Below the pieces are notes generated by a model, which was not told the origin of the DNA, did no database searches, and was given only the letters and a program-made list of their open reading frames with translations. From assembly GCA_018343915.1 (NCBI GenBank), contig JABRWF010000002.1:2418001-2482000 (forward strand): a DNA stretch of 64,000 nt, read 5' to 3'. This document shows, piece after piece, positions 1 through 10,187 of this stretch; the first letter of the stretch is position 1; the number at the start of each line of letters is the position of its first letter. Origin of the DNA: Agroathelia rolfsii (lineage: Eukaryota; Basidiomycota; Agaricomycetes; Amylocorticiales; Amylocorticiaceae). The translations under genes were made by a program, and so were the position numbers.

Positions 1-322
1 TGCAGCTATTGGGTCAGAAACGGCGGTTACTCAAGATGAGGAGACACTTCAGGTGAAACGCGCGAAGCCAAAACCAGGTCAGATTGGGGAGGGAAAGGGT
101 GCACCGTTGAGCAAATCGCAAAGGAAAAAGGCCTTGTACGAGATTATTTGTCCCTGGCTCTAACAACAAAACTAACAAAATTGCTTCAGAATGAACGAAC
201 GGGTCAGACAACCGCTGATCTTGTCCCAGCTTACAACGTCCGGGGGGATAGAAAATCCATTTGCGGCAATCCGCCAACATGCTCAAAATACGCTTGTCAA
301 GAAAGAACCTACTCCTCAATGA
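1..322 (+). CDS. SLX9: SLX9-like ribosome biogenesis protein, 3' end (5' truncated)
   Basis: Only the C-terminal part of the gene lies in the window. Frame 2 runs from the left edge to 135, a 54-base intron (136-189, GT-AG, with CTAAC branch-like sequences) follows, and the last exon is 190-322. The joined peptide contains KPGQIGEGKGAPLSKSQRKK, then RQPLILSQL and NPFAAIRQHAQNTLVKK. This basic stretch plus the ENPFxxIxxHxxNTL ending is the conserved C-terminus of the fungal Slx9 family, which acts in 40S subunit maturation and pre-40S export. The single TTA codon is split by the intron, and removing the intron restores one continuous frame to a TGA. The neighbour at 574-3172 is convergent, 251 bases away. 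The upstream part and start are not visible. Confidence 0.85.
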
Positions 323-573
323 TCCTTAAAGTCTGCACACCGTAAAAGTAACTTAGCGATTTATTAATTCCATAGTCAGAGTACAATGTATGCAATATCA
401 CCACACAAGCACAAGACAAATAGATTGAATCCAAACATGTGAGAAAGAAAAAAAAAGTAGAACAGAACAGAACAAAAAGTCATCCTGAGAGATCATTTAC
501 ACACGTGGGGTATATCATCACGAAATAAAATCTAGACCAGCGGCACTTAAAAAGCCGTCCCTCCATCTACTAT

Positions 574-3172
574 CTAATCTTCAGCACCCTCCGCACTCAT
601 ACCGGCGCTCCAGACGGTGCTACTGCTACTCTGCCCACCACTCGTCCTGCTCCTACCGCTGCTCACATGGCGACGCCGGTCTGTGCTGCGACGGGGTACG
701 ATGTCGGTAAAGCCACTGCTCCCGCCTTTAGCCATCTCTGCGCTGAGCTCCCGCTCGTGCGCATCTAGGGCAGCGAGGGTGTTCTCCGCCTCTGCTTGCT
801 CGAGCGCCTCCTGCGTCAGGTTGCCGACACCAGAGGCATCCTCGCCGTTGAGACCTAGCCCAACGCGGCTCGCAGCCAAAGATGGTGTGGAGGCGTTGGA
901 ATTCTGCTCTGAGCCGGAGGTTCCCCGGCGGAAGAAAGGCCAACGACTCGACGACGTAGCTGGACTCGTGGGGTTGCTTGAAGGTGGAGGCATAGCAGGT
1001 GAGGGCGAGGAAGGCACGGCGGGTGTAGCTGGAATGACAGGGGGCGACAAGGCAGGCTCGATACCCATCAGTCTCATCGTAGCACTGAGGCGCTCTCGTT
1101 CTCGCCGGTCGTCCTCGTCCTCCTGCGTCTCCACCTTGCGAGCGCCAGTGATGACTGGGTTTCCAGGTTTGAGAGTCAGAGTTCGTAGGTTAGGGGTTTC
1201 AGGCTTTTTCTCGGCATTGCCTCCGCCAAAGAGGCCCTTCCAATCGAAAGACATCGACCTTCGGCTTGCCTTTGTTGTAGCCGATGACTGGGGCGGAGAC
1301 AATGTAGACGATGCGGGTGAAGAGGGAGCTAGTTGAGGAGGAGACATGATAGTTGAACGTCTCTCCTTCTTTGTCGGTGTTGGAGGAAGCAAGGAGGGTT
1401 GAGAACGAGGTTTGGCCGTTTGAGGATCCTCCCCGCCTAGCGGCGACTTTGGCATTGGAGACGGCGCAGGCTTCTCGAAGTCTACTGCCAAGATGTGCTC
1501 GAACCCTTCCTGAGAGATGATACGGTCCAAAATCTTGGAAGCATAGAGTGAAAGAGCCTTGTTGGCATCCTTCAATGACTTGACTTCGTTGCGGAGAGCA
1601 TCGACTTCGCCCTCGGATATTTTGGAAGGCTCTGTAGAGTGCTTCTTGCCACGCTTATTCTTGGCGGGCGAGCGCTCCTTGTCGTCAATCGCATTGCCCT
1701 CGAGAATGTCTTTGTTTTCAGCACGGCCCAACTCAGCAGCGAGGTCAAGACCAGGTCCGGCGACCGGCAAGTCAGCAAGTGTTTCGCCCTTGATTCTGGG
1801 TGGAGAGCTTCCCCTCCTGCGCGACGGGTTACGACCATGAGCGGAAGTTGGGGACATGTTGTCTTGAGCGTGGAGTGTTTTCTCGAGCTCTTGGTCGTAG
1901 GTATCCTCACCAGGCTCTTCGTTGATGAGCTCGAGTGTGCCACGTTCCGAGCTTCTGATACTGCCCAGATCGACATCGCGAGGCGCAGAGTCTCCTGTGT
2001 CGCTCCCGTCCTCGCTAACCGCAGCTCCGCTGCCAACTTGTCTGACAAGATCGTAGTTGCCACTCAAGGTCTTCTCGCGGAGCAGGATCATGTAACTTTC
2101 ATTCTCTTCCTGCAGCTCATGGTTGACGCGCTGCAGGTCCCCAAGTTGCGACTGTAGCATATTCAGAGTCGTCTGCAGAGAGGTATGGGAGGTGCTGAGA
2201 GTTGAGAGCTCTAGTCTTAGAGCGGTCATTTCGGCGGGCTCGTCCTCATCCTCAGCAGCATCAGGCGCAGCGGGGTCCTCTTCTTCTGCTTCCTCCTCGA
2301 TTTCCTCTTCGACTTCAGGCTCTTCAGCTAATGTCTGCGTTGAGGGTTCTGATGCAAGGCTCTTGCGAGGCTGTTGTATTGACTTCAAAGACTGAGAGGA
2401 ACCATGGGTTGCGAGTCGTCTGCGAGAGGCTAGTGACTGAATGCGAGATTTGAGATGTTGCTCATTATCATAAAAGGCTTGACGCTCAGCGTCAAACGTA
2501 GCAGCCTAAAAAGGGATTTTTTTTTTATATAAAAGAAATTAGAGACCGTTCTACAACATTCCTTCAAAGGAGCTGACCTGCTCGTTGTAACGCCGCTGGA
2601 TATCCCGTTTTTCACGCTCAAGTTCACGTACTTGTACGCGTAGCTTTTCTGCTACCTCAATTCGGGCTGACAGCTCCTCGTCCGCGCGCGCTTGTTCGGC
2701 ATAAAGCTCTGCAAGCCTGGACTCTGCCTCGTTTAATGAGGACGCGAGACGCTCGTTTTCTTCAGTTACATTCTTAATTACAGAGTCTTTGTCCTGTAAC
2801 TGAACGAGTAGCTATTGACAGACGGAGGAAGGACAGGTTGAGACTTCATATAAGAGGACGCGGTTTTCATATTATAAATTCACCAACCTGTTCTTTCTGC
2901 TCTGTTTCATGCCTGAGGGCGTCTTCGAGCACCTCACGTGTATCACTTGCAGAACTGCGGTGGACGGAAGCGGCAGTGACGGAAGCGCGCCTAGCAGCGG
3001 GAGAGCTCAGCGCCGAAACGCCTCTTGAGGGCACGGCAGACCGCGCAGTGGCGCCTTTTGGTACGCCCGCCGAGGTGATAGATATAGAGGATGGGGGAGA
3101 AGCGGTGGAACGCCTGGTGGCAGCTGCGCTACTAGACGTTCTAGCACGGGACGCCGCAGTGGTTGACGCCAT
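574..3172 (-). CDS. Coiled-coil protein of unknown function (816 aa)
   Basis: Three exons on the minus strand, 3172-2888, 2811-2578 and 2505-574, join in phase to give 816 residues. The first 85 residues are Ser/Ala/Thr-rich. A long coiled coil follows (about residues 85-210) and contains RDIQRRYNEQAATFDAERQA. An acidic run lies at about 234-265, then a second coiled coil (about 268-322) ending ENESYMILLREKTLSG. The rest is disordered and Ser/Pro-rich. I do not recognise a catalytic domain. The motifs look like those of conserved fungal coiled-coil scaffold proteins, but the family name is not certain, and a Sec2-type or septation-related role would be guesswork. Large open frames on the opposite strand are composition effects of this GC-rich exon. 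The start lies 258 bases from the divergent XRCC2 start. Confidence 0.8.
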
Positions 3173-3430
3173 GTCTTGTCTTTTTTGGTATCGTAAAGGG
3201 TCGTTACTTGGGTATTTTTTAATGGTTTAAAGGTGGAAGGACGTTATAGACATGCAACAGAACGTTCAGAGAGAGAAAGACAGTGTGAGTCCAACAGAGC
3301 TGGATGGAGGGTGCAAGAGGTGCGTCGCCGTGGAACCACGTGCAGCCAGAGGCGCGCTAGGCAAACGGGCCATGTCCACATCACGACCATGATGATCATA
3401 CATACGTGTATACGCGTATATCAGTATATC

Positions 3431-4576
3431 ATGGCCGCACAGATGTTCAGTGAGATATACTCAGAATCATTGCAAGAGGTGAGATTGCTGCTGGCACTAG
3501 TGCTGTGCACTTGATTAACAGTGCTTTGCAAAGTTGTTAGCTTCAATTTATCAGGACAGTAAGACATGGATCGAGTCTTGTCCTGCTTGGCCTCGCTTAT
3601 AACATGATCTCTGTCAGAAGAACAAATCCAAATTTCGACAGACGGCGACCCTGGACTGAAAAATAATCCATATGCATTTTTAGGACTTCGTCGAGGCGAT
3701 GTTCTCGAAATACAAGGGCCTGCTGCCACAGGAAAGACCGCTCTGCTCTACCATCTCGTTGTGGACTACATGCTTTCTACTAGTCCAAATCATGGCTCTT
3801 ATGAACAGATTAAAGCTGCCGTTCAACACAAGGGAGTTATTCTTTTTGACACAGACAACCGCTTTGATCTTATGCATCTACGCCGGGTTCTACATTCTCG
3901 GTTGGCTAAACTGTTGTCACATTTTCCTTCAGATGCCACTGAAATACGTGATCTTTGTCAAATATGCCTTGAGGGTTTGCACCTCTTCTTTCCGACCTCA
4001 TCATTGCAGTTGGCCATCGCACTCAATCATCTGCACAAGTACCATCCCCAAAACATGCCTGACCGCGAGATAGGTCTTGTCGCTATAGATAGCATCAGTT
4101 CATTCTTCTGGCCGGATCGCTTTGTCGCCGAACAGGTTCGGTCTATGTCTAAAAGCAAACCAAGTCTGGGCCCCGGGAGCTCTCTGCTTCACATCTTCAA
4201 TCAATTGCAACATGTTCGAACTTCACTGCATCCATTGATCGTGTATACGAATTGGGGGTTGAATCCTGTATTGCAATCTAACGGCACTGTCGAATATAAA
4301 CAACATTTGCCCCATCATCCGTCGTTCAACACCCTTCCTACGCCAGTAAATCAAACTACGAGAAACGATCGCCATCCAGATACCATAACACTGCCATTAA
4401 CTCATCACATCACTTTCTTCACGCCATTACCAGGTCTCACCCTTACTGAAGATACCCCATGGGTGGAGGAAAATGCCGTTGCTGTCTCTACGGGTGTTTT
4501 GAGATACGCTGATGGCTCAAAGACAAAACAATTTAACTTGTTCGTCAACGAAGACGGTGTCGTTCTCGAAAATTGA
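3431..4576 (+). CDS. XRCC2: XRCC2-like RAD51 paralogue
   Basis: Three exons: 3431-3478, 3522-3558 (37 bases) and 3618-4576, giving 347 residues. The Walker A motif GPAATGKT is at about residues 62-69, followed by ALLYHLV. FDTDNRFD and the Walker B region LVAIDSISSFFWPDRF match the order and spacing of XRCC2 (human counterparts are the GPEGTGKT and DSLSAFYW regions). RAD51 paralogues of this type support homologous recombination in the nucleus, XRCC2 usually with RAD51D. The N-terminus (SLQECFAKLLASIYQ) is only recovered when the 37-base exon is included. Its inclusion fixes the phase, because the first and third exons alone do not join in frame. The region after about residue 210 is less conserved. 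Possible alternative: another RecA-like paralogue such as RAD51D, but FFWPDR favours XRCC2. Confidence 0.85.
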
Positions 4577-5198
4577 GCGAATTCCACACTTCAAGCTGTA
4601 GGGGAGGGTGATTGATCGTCGCGGCTAAGAGGATATCAGTTGGACTGGAACACAACACAAAAGCACGTTTGAGCCATCTCCGAGTCAACGATGATCCACA
4701 GCCTTGGGCGTTGTTCACTTTTGAGGGACGTTTGCTGTTGATGCATTGTTGGCAAAGACGTTACGGGTGTGGGTATTTGTAATTAGTCAGTCGAACATTT
4801 GTGCAGAGAATTTCATATCAGTAGTCCCGACTTGAAATGGTATGTCATTGGCATAATCTATGTGTTTCTGTATGGAGAGAACCGACTTTGTCAAATGAGC
4901 ATGAGTGGTGGCTGTGTAGCGTGTGCGGCGAAGCCATTTGCGGTCTCAAACCGACTTGCTCCAGAAAACTTGAATATTCACAGAGTCTGACTGCAAGTGC
5001 TTCATCGCCATCTTCAGTGGCCATCTCATGCCTTGTGGTTTGCACTGTGCTGGCCCCTTGTCTCTGTTCCGGACAAGATAGTGAGCTCCCAATTTCACCC
5101 TGTCCACTATAATTTTGCTCATGCTATATTTCTGCGTGGTCATATGTAGGCTACTGTGAAGCACGATACCATTCGCCTGGACATTAGCCAGGCTGTCC
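4577..5198 (+). other. Intergenic: XRCC2 3' region and PPR-gene promoter
   Basis: 622 bases between two genes on the same strand. Short overlapping frames occur on both strands (for example around 4800-5110), but none has coding character, splice-linked continuation or a recognisable motif. I see no tandem repeat or mobile element here. It most likely holds the XRCC2 3' UTR and the upstream region of the PPR gene. Confidence 0.6.
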
Positions 5199-7730
5199 AT
5201 GTTTAGGAGTGTCAAATGTGTACATTGGCACCGTCTCCAGCTGGCCCCTCCAGTGCGCGCGAGTTCACCTACACGTTCCCTGCTGTACCAGTCGATTCGC
5301 CGGCGATGGTCCATGGAAGCAGTGGCAGAGGCCAGGGCCCAGATACATGCATCCCGCAACAGACACAAAGACCTGAAAGAAGACAGGGAGCTAGACGCCA
5401 AAGATTATGCCCACCCGAAGCCAATTCCCGTGAACCAACGCGCTCATTTCAGACCTCCACACGACAATATACGTCTACCACGAGAACTCCTCGATTTGAT
5501 CGACTCCCCGCTGCGCTACAAGCGCGACTGGGTTACAGCACTAGAACGACTACGCAGCTCCGAGGCATCGATGACGCATTTCCAGGACTCGAAGAGCGTC
5601 CGAAAGCTAATAGAAGACCTGGCTCGCACCACCCATCCGTCAAGAATTTCTCGTGTTTTGCATCTGGCACATCGTCTCAGCTGCGACATGAAGCAAAACG
5701 TGTACGAGGCTGCCGCATTTCATCTGTCTACAGCAAGTCAATGGCATTTGGTACTCTCTGTTGTCTCCCAGGGCAAGCGTCAATCAGGGAAGACCACCCT
5801 GCGGTTGTTAAATTGGTACACCCGTGCATTAGTCGAAACCGAGCAGTTCGGTCGTGTCGGCGATGTTCTGAGCTGGTTCGATACGGAGCATCTGCGCCCG
5901 ACGCGGCGAACATATCATCTCATCGTCGCTGGGCAGCTTCGGAATGCCGACTTGTTTGGGGCCAAAGAGACGCTGCGTCGTATGGAAGTCAACGGGTTCC
6001 CCATCGATGCCAGCACCCATGCCCTTGTCATCTCCGTCTATCGCACCCTTGGTCCCGACGTTCATGTCCAGCGACAAGCTTTCGAAACATTGCGCGCCGT
6101 AGGCATCGAATCCTCTACCAGAACACTCAATGGTTTGTTACAACTTGCCGTCGACTCCCAAGACTCTCAGAGTCTAAAAGCAGTCCTCTCATTGTTCGAT
6201 GCCCGGAAGCTGGGTACACCATTCCAGGAAGATTCAGAAAATGCTATCACCCCGCCCGCCGGCGGTCCACCCGATTCTGGCACGAACAGCGAGGGATTCT
6301 CCCCCCCTATCCAAGCATACAATGTCCCTCCTGATTTGGCCACATTTTCCCTTCTACTCAACTATGCAATTAAGGAGGGAAATGTTCAAGGTGCTTTCCA
6401 TGTCGTCAAGATAATTGAACTCAGTACTCTTCACGTTGACGACATCCTCCTGGCCTCCTTGGTTCGGCTGCATTTCATGGACGGGGACGAAGGCACAGCG
6501 CTTGGCCTGTTATTGTCAACCTTGTCTCCGGACATGATACCGGCTTCTTTGTTTGCGCCACTTGCTCTTGCACCCGCTCGTCGGCGGATCCCGACAGATA
6601 TACTTCCTCGCATGGAGCCATCTGCGCGCGTTTTCAACGCGTTTCTGCAGGGCATCTTGCCTCTCCGGGGTCTGTCTGCTGCTCGTGTCATCCTACGCAT
6701 AATGCGAACAGCCCGCCTTGCCCCGGATGCGTACACTGTGGAAATCATTCTGGAGTATCTGGACAAGACGGCGTCTTTACGCCCCCGGGAGATTATCCAA
6801 CTCTCGCGGTTCCTGTCCACCACCAATATCTCCCCCACTCAGCGTCATGCCCATATCATTCTCCGTTCCGTTCTTAGACGGGAGAAGACCTTTGCGTGCG
6901 GTGTTGGCTGGAATGTGGCCGCCGCACGATTCAGCAAGGTGCGCAAAGCGCCAGCCAGTCAACGTCCCAGCCACAACTCGATCCTCTCCGATACCCAAGA
7001 CGCGCTCGAACCTGCCGGCGGCATTCAACTCTCCAGATCCCGTCGCACCTCTCTGCGGCGCCTCTTTCGGCCGATCAGAGCCTCGCTGCGGGACCGCAAG
7101 ATGCGGAGCGACCGCGCCACGCTCGCGCTGCGCATCAAGCACGAGGCGGTAACAAAATCGGACCTGGCGCGCGCACGGGAAACGTTCTCACGCATGCTCG
7201 CGCGGGGGATGCACGCGAACAAGTACCATTTCTCCGCGCTCATGGAGGGCCACGCGCGTGCAGGCGACATGGACATGGCGCGGCGCGTGATGCAGGCGGC
7301 GTACGAGAAGGGCGTGAAGCCGAATGTGGTCATGTACACTATTCTCATCGTCAGCCATGCACATCGCGGCGAGCCCAAATTGGCTATGCGCGTGTTTGAG
7401 GAGATGGTGGACAGCGGTGTTGCGCCAGATGTGCCTGCGATTGATGCGCTGGTCAGTGCGTACTTTATTGTTGGGGCATACCGGACAGCGCGTAGGGTGT
7501 TGATGGAGCTGTGGACAATGGTGGCGCCGTTCCCGGAGGAGCTGGAGGATGCGCCGTTGCAGAAGTTGGCAAGAGAGTTCCGGGCGAGGCATATCAAGAG
7601 GGGCGGCTCGGATACGAGCATGTCCCAGCAGAAGATGAGTGCAGTGCGTAGCAAGCTGAAGAAACTCGCTATCGAGTGGAAGGCATGGACCAAGACATCT
7701 TCATCGTCGTCTCAAGGGGGAAAAATTTAG
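5199..7730 (+). CDS. Mitochondrial pentatricopeptide repeat (PPR) protein (843 aa)
   Basis: A single uninterrupted exon, unusual here since nearly every neighbour is intron-rich. The N-terminus MFRSVKCVHWHRLQLAPP is Arg/Ser-rich with almost no acidic residues, as expected of a mitochondrial presequence. PPR-like helical pairs are visible in the first half (TYHLIVAGQLRNADLFGA, then THALVISVYRTLG) and most clearly near the C-terminus: HFSALMEGHARAGDMDMARR, then VVMYTILIVSHAHRGEPKLA and AIDALVSAYFIVGAYRTARR. PPR proteins bind organellar RNA and act in its processing, stability or translation. The target RNA cannot be told from sequence. A basic segment separates the two repeat regions. The gene is convergent with hapX, 179 bases between stops. 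A 372-codon open frame in +1 within the same span is a shadow. Confidence 0.85.
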   Translation: MFRSVKCVHWHRLQLAPPVRASSPTRSLLYQSIRRRWSMEAVAEARAQIHASRNRHKDLKEDRELDAKDYAHPKPIPVNQRAHFRPPHDNIRLPRELLDLIDSPLRYKRDWVTALERLRSSEASMTHFQDSKSVRKLIEDLARTTHPSRISRVLHLAHRLSCDMKQNVYEAAAFHLSTASQWHLVLSVVSQGKRQSGKTTLRLLNWYTRALVETEQFGRVGDVLSWFDTEHLRPTRRTYHLIVAGQLRNADLFGAKETLRRMEVNGFPIDASTHALVISVYRTLGPDVHVQRQAFETLRAVGIESSTRTLNGLLQLAVDSQDSQSLKAVLSLFDARKLGTPFQEDSENAITPPAGGPPDSGTNSEGFSPPIQAYNVPPDLATFSLLLNYAIKEGNVQGAFHVVKIIELSTLHVDDILLASLVRLHFMDGDEGTALGLLLSTLSPDMIPASLFAPLALAPARRRIPTDILPRMEPSARVFNAFLQGILPLRGLSAARVILRIMRTARLAPDAYTVEIILEYLDKTASLRPREIIQLSRFLSTTNISPTQRHAHIILRSVLRREKTFACGVGWNVAAARFSKVRKAPASQRPSHNSILSDTQDALEPAGGIQLSRSRRTSLRRLFRPIRASLRDRKMRSDRATLALRIKHEAVTKSDLARARETFSRMLARGMHANKYHFSALMEGHARAGDMDMARRVMQAAYEKGVKPNVVMYTILIVSHAHRGEPKLAMRVFEEMVDSGVAPDVPAIDALVSAYFIVGAYRTARRVLMELWTMVAPFPEELEDAPLQKLAREFRARHIKRGGSDTSMSQQKMSAVRSKLKKLAIEWKAWTKTSSSSSQGGKI

Positions 7731-7909
7731 ATGCATTTGGGTAATGTAATAATCGATCCACGTCTCATAGTTCTTTGTCAAAAATACAGCCATATATACA
7801 AATTTAATTTCAAAATACAATAGAGGGGTGAACGAATTCGAATGAGGTGTAGCAGGGAACAAATTCACTTAACGCAATGGTAATAGTACTCGACTGAGCC
7901 TAAATAAGA

Positions 7910-9656
7910 TCAAGGGCGAGGCGACTTCCCATCAAGCATACGCAAACAGTCCTGAACAGCATCATATGGGACCTTTCGAACCATCTTATGCTCGTGTCCG
8001 CCCTCAGCCGAGACGCTCGGAGATTGGGCACCACCATCAAACCAACTTATAGAGGGCGATACCACTCTCTCGGGTGTTGCCGTTCCAAGCGGGGGCGAGA
8101 TCACCACCTGAGGTCCTTCACATTTGGACCGTCGGGCGACCACATCCGCCAGTAGAGCCAAATCCGCGAATTCAACGTTTGGATGGGCCTTGAATCTCTG
8201 CCAAGCCTGATTGGTTGGTATGGAGTGTACTGGCCCACTCGTGTGAGTTGGAGTGATATCTACGTCCATCTCATCACGTGTAGGTGAGCAGAAGTGGGAG
8301 CAAGACTGTGGTTGACCACAGCACGCTGGAGATGGTGATTCAGAACGAGTCTGAGGAGAATGGTTATGGTCGTTTGAGGAAGATGGGTAATCGGATGATG
8401 AAGTGGCGTTGGCAGCTACAGATACAGCGACGGCCTCGCAAAATGCCTTTCCAAAGGAATCGTCTCGGCAGGCCTCACAGTTGTTAGGATCACCGGAGCA
8501 TTCCTTTTCCTGTGCTTGCGTTTTCTGTTGTTCATCCTTAAGGGGTGTGACGGGGAAGATGGACTTAACCGGTGCACCCGGCTGACGGCGGCGGCGAAGG
8601 AGCAGCGGCGGCTGATAAGGTGGGAGATTCTCTAGAATAGAAGGTGGCGGAGCTTTGGAAGGTGTTACAGTTTGCTCTGGAGACGACATAATGTCCAGCA
8701 GAGGTCTTTCGAATGACTCCAGAAGCTCATTGAAACGCGGTAGAGAACCCACTGGCTCCATGGCAATGGCCCGACAGACGCACGAGTTTTCATCTGTACA
8801 AAAGCCGCAGCTAGTGACATCATCGGTAGAAGAAACGTTTGGATCGTTATTTAAGACATTGAAATCATCATAGACGTCTGAAGTCTGTGGAGATGGAATC
8901 TCATGCATAGGCAAAGAGGGCACAAACTTCGCATCCAACGAATCCACAAGGGATTCCTGGGGGACGGGTCTGCTTGTCAGGGGATTGTTATCAGAAGGCG
9001 AGCTAGAGAGAATGGAAGGCGATGCATCCCGGCGACGCTTGCGGCCCCTCCCACACTCTTGAGGAGAAAGAGATGATATGCGTGTCTCATATTCGGCTAG
9101 CTTCTGCTTAAGTAAAACATTCTCAGCCTTGAGATGTTCATTCTCCTCTTTGAGACATTTGGCGACGTTTTGTATGGCGATACTTCGCTCTAGCTCGCCT
9201 TTCTCATAGGACTCAAGGCGCGCTTTCATCTCGGCCAGCTGGGATTGACGCCGCTCCCGAAAGGCTCGCTGGGCCGCCCTGTGGAGACATGAGGATTGCA
9301 ATTCATGCCTGAAAGGATAATGCTGACCTATTTTGTGTTCGACGGTCTTCGTCAAGCGCATCCGGCTATTGTAGTGCTGTTAATGAGCATATTCTCAACC
9401 TGTAAAAACCGAGTTATGGTTATGTTCTTACGTCGTTGTTCTTGTTCTGGTGGCTATTAGTGGTAGCTAGCGCTTCCTTCGGCTTTCGGCCGGGTTTTGG
9501 CTTGGAGGGAATTTCCCAATTTTGGGTCGCTATAAAATGACTTGTAGAATGATAAAACGCGCTCTTGACATCCATTCACATACCTTTAGCCCATATTGTG
9601 GAAGAAGAGGCAACGTCCTTGCTTGCAGCAGGAGCAGGGACGGACTTTGTAGGCAT
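7910..9656 (-). CDS. hapX: HapX-type bZIP iron regulator (525 aa)
   Basis: Four exons, 9656-9584, 9529-9432, 9365-9328 and 9278-7910, join in phase. Residues about 26-41 form a Hap4/HapX-type motif (NWEIPSKPKPGRKP) that in HapX contacts the CCAAT-binding complex. A Pap1/AP-1-class basic region follows (NRAAQRAFRERR, about 69-80), then a leucine zipper. Three Cys-rich motifs lie downstream: CGFCTDENSCVC (about 227-238), a cluster with NCEACRDD and FCEAV (about 330-350), and CCGQPQSC (about 389-400). That combination is diagnostic of HapX, the regulator that represses iron-consuming genes in starvation and protects against iron excess. The Cys clusters are the expected Fe-S or iron-sensing sites. 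The bZIP basic region spans two introns. A perfect iron-GATA site lies just upstream. The gene is divergent from a permease gene. Confidence 0.93.
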
Positions 9657-10187
9657 GGGTGGCTCTGTAGATGTGGGCTGCGGTTAAGTTTTATCAGATA
9701 AGATGTGGCACGATTTCCTCATCGTGTCGGGCAAACCAGGCTGGTGGCTTGCCGTGACCGGCCGATGCACTCCGACCTAGCGGTGGCTGCGGTGGCGCGT
9801 ATGACGTCCGCCACCGGAGCAATATATCTCATGTCCAAATGTCATGATCATATTATCCGCTATTACCGTCATCATCATCGATGGTGAAGTGCATACCACG
9901 CCTGAATTATACAAGGTGCATAATTACGGTCTCTTGAAATTGGTTCCTGAAGGCCCAGGGTTTCATGTTTAGAACTGCACATCCGGTACATTTCATCTTC
10001 CTGCGGAGGAACGTGCGCCGTACTCAGTAGGCACCATCATTGGCATGATTCCAACTTGTCCACTCTTCATGGGCACGTGGGCGCCTGCCCCGGATTGCCG
10101 CAACTACAATAAATTCCTGACCATGCTTGCTCGTGTGAACCAGTGGTTGTGCCCCCTTCTCGCCATCTCCTTCCTGTTGCCCTTGCA
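9657..10187. promoter_or_regulatory. Shared divergent promoter region, hapX / MFS permease
   Basis: 531 bases between two divergent start codons. Besides the iron-GATA site at 9693-9701 it contains no gene I can support. Short frames around 9705-9887 and 10045 have no coding features. It should carry both core promoters and 5' UTRs. Confidence 0.55.
9693..9701 (+). promoter_or_regulatory. Iron-GATA (SreA/Urbs1/Cir1-type) consensus site
   Basis: The sequence ATCAGATAA is an exact match to ATCWGATAA, the site bound by fungal siderophore/iron GATA repressors. It lies 37 bases upstream of the hapX ATG (which is at 9656 on the minus strand) and 487 bases from the start of the divergent permease. 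In ascomycetes hapX is repressed by the iron-GATA factor when iron is sufficient, so the position fits. Binding here is inferred, not shown. Confidence 0.6.

Noticed and set aside
617..1336. 239-codon plus-strand open frame opposite the coiled-coil gene
   Set aside because: Antisense to a well-supported exon, low-complexity Arg/Ser/Leu content and no ATG context or splice support. The same applies to 1639-2157 and 1572-2063.
5216..6334. 372-codon open frame in another plus frame within the PPR gene
   Set aside because: It overlaps the PPR exon, has random composition (Arg/Ser/Pro/His) and no motifs, whereas the main frame shows PPR repeats and a presequence.
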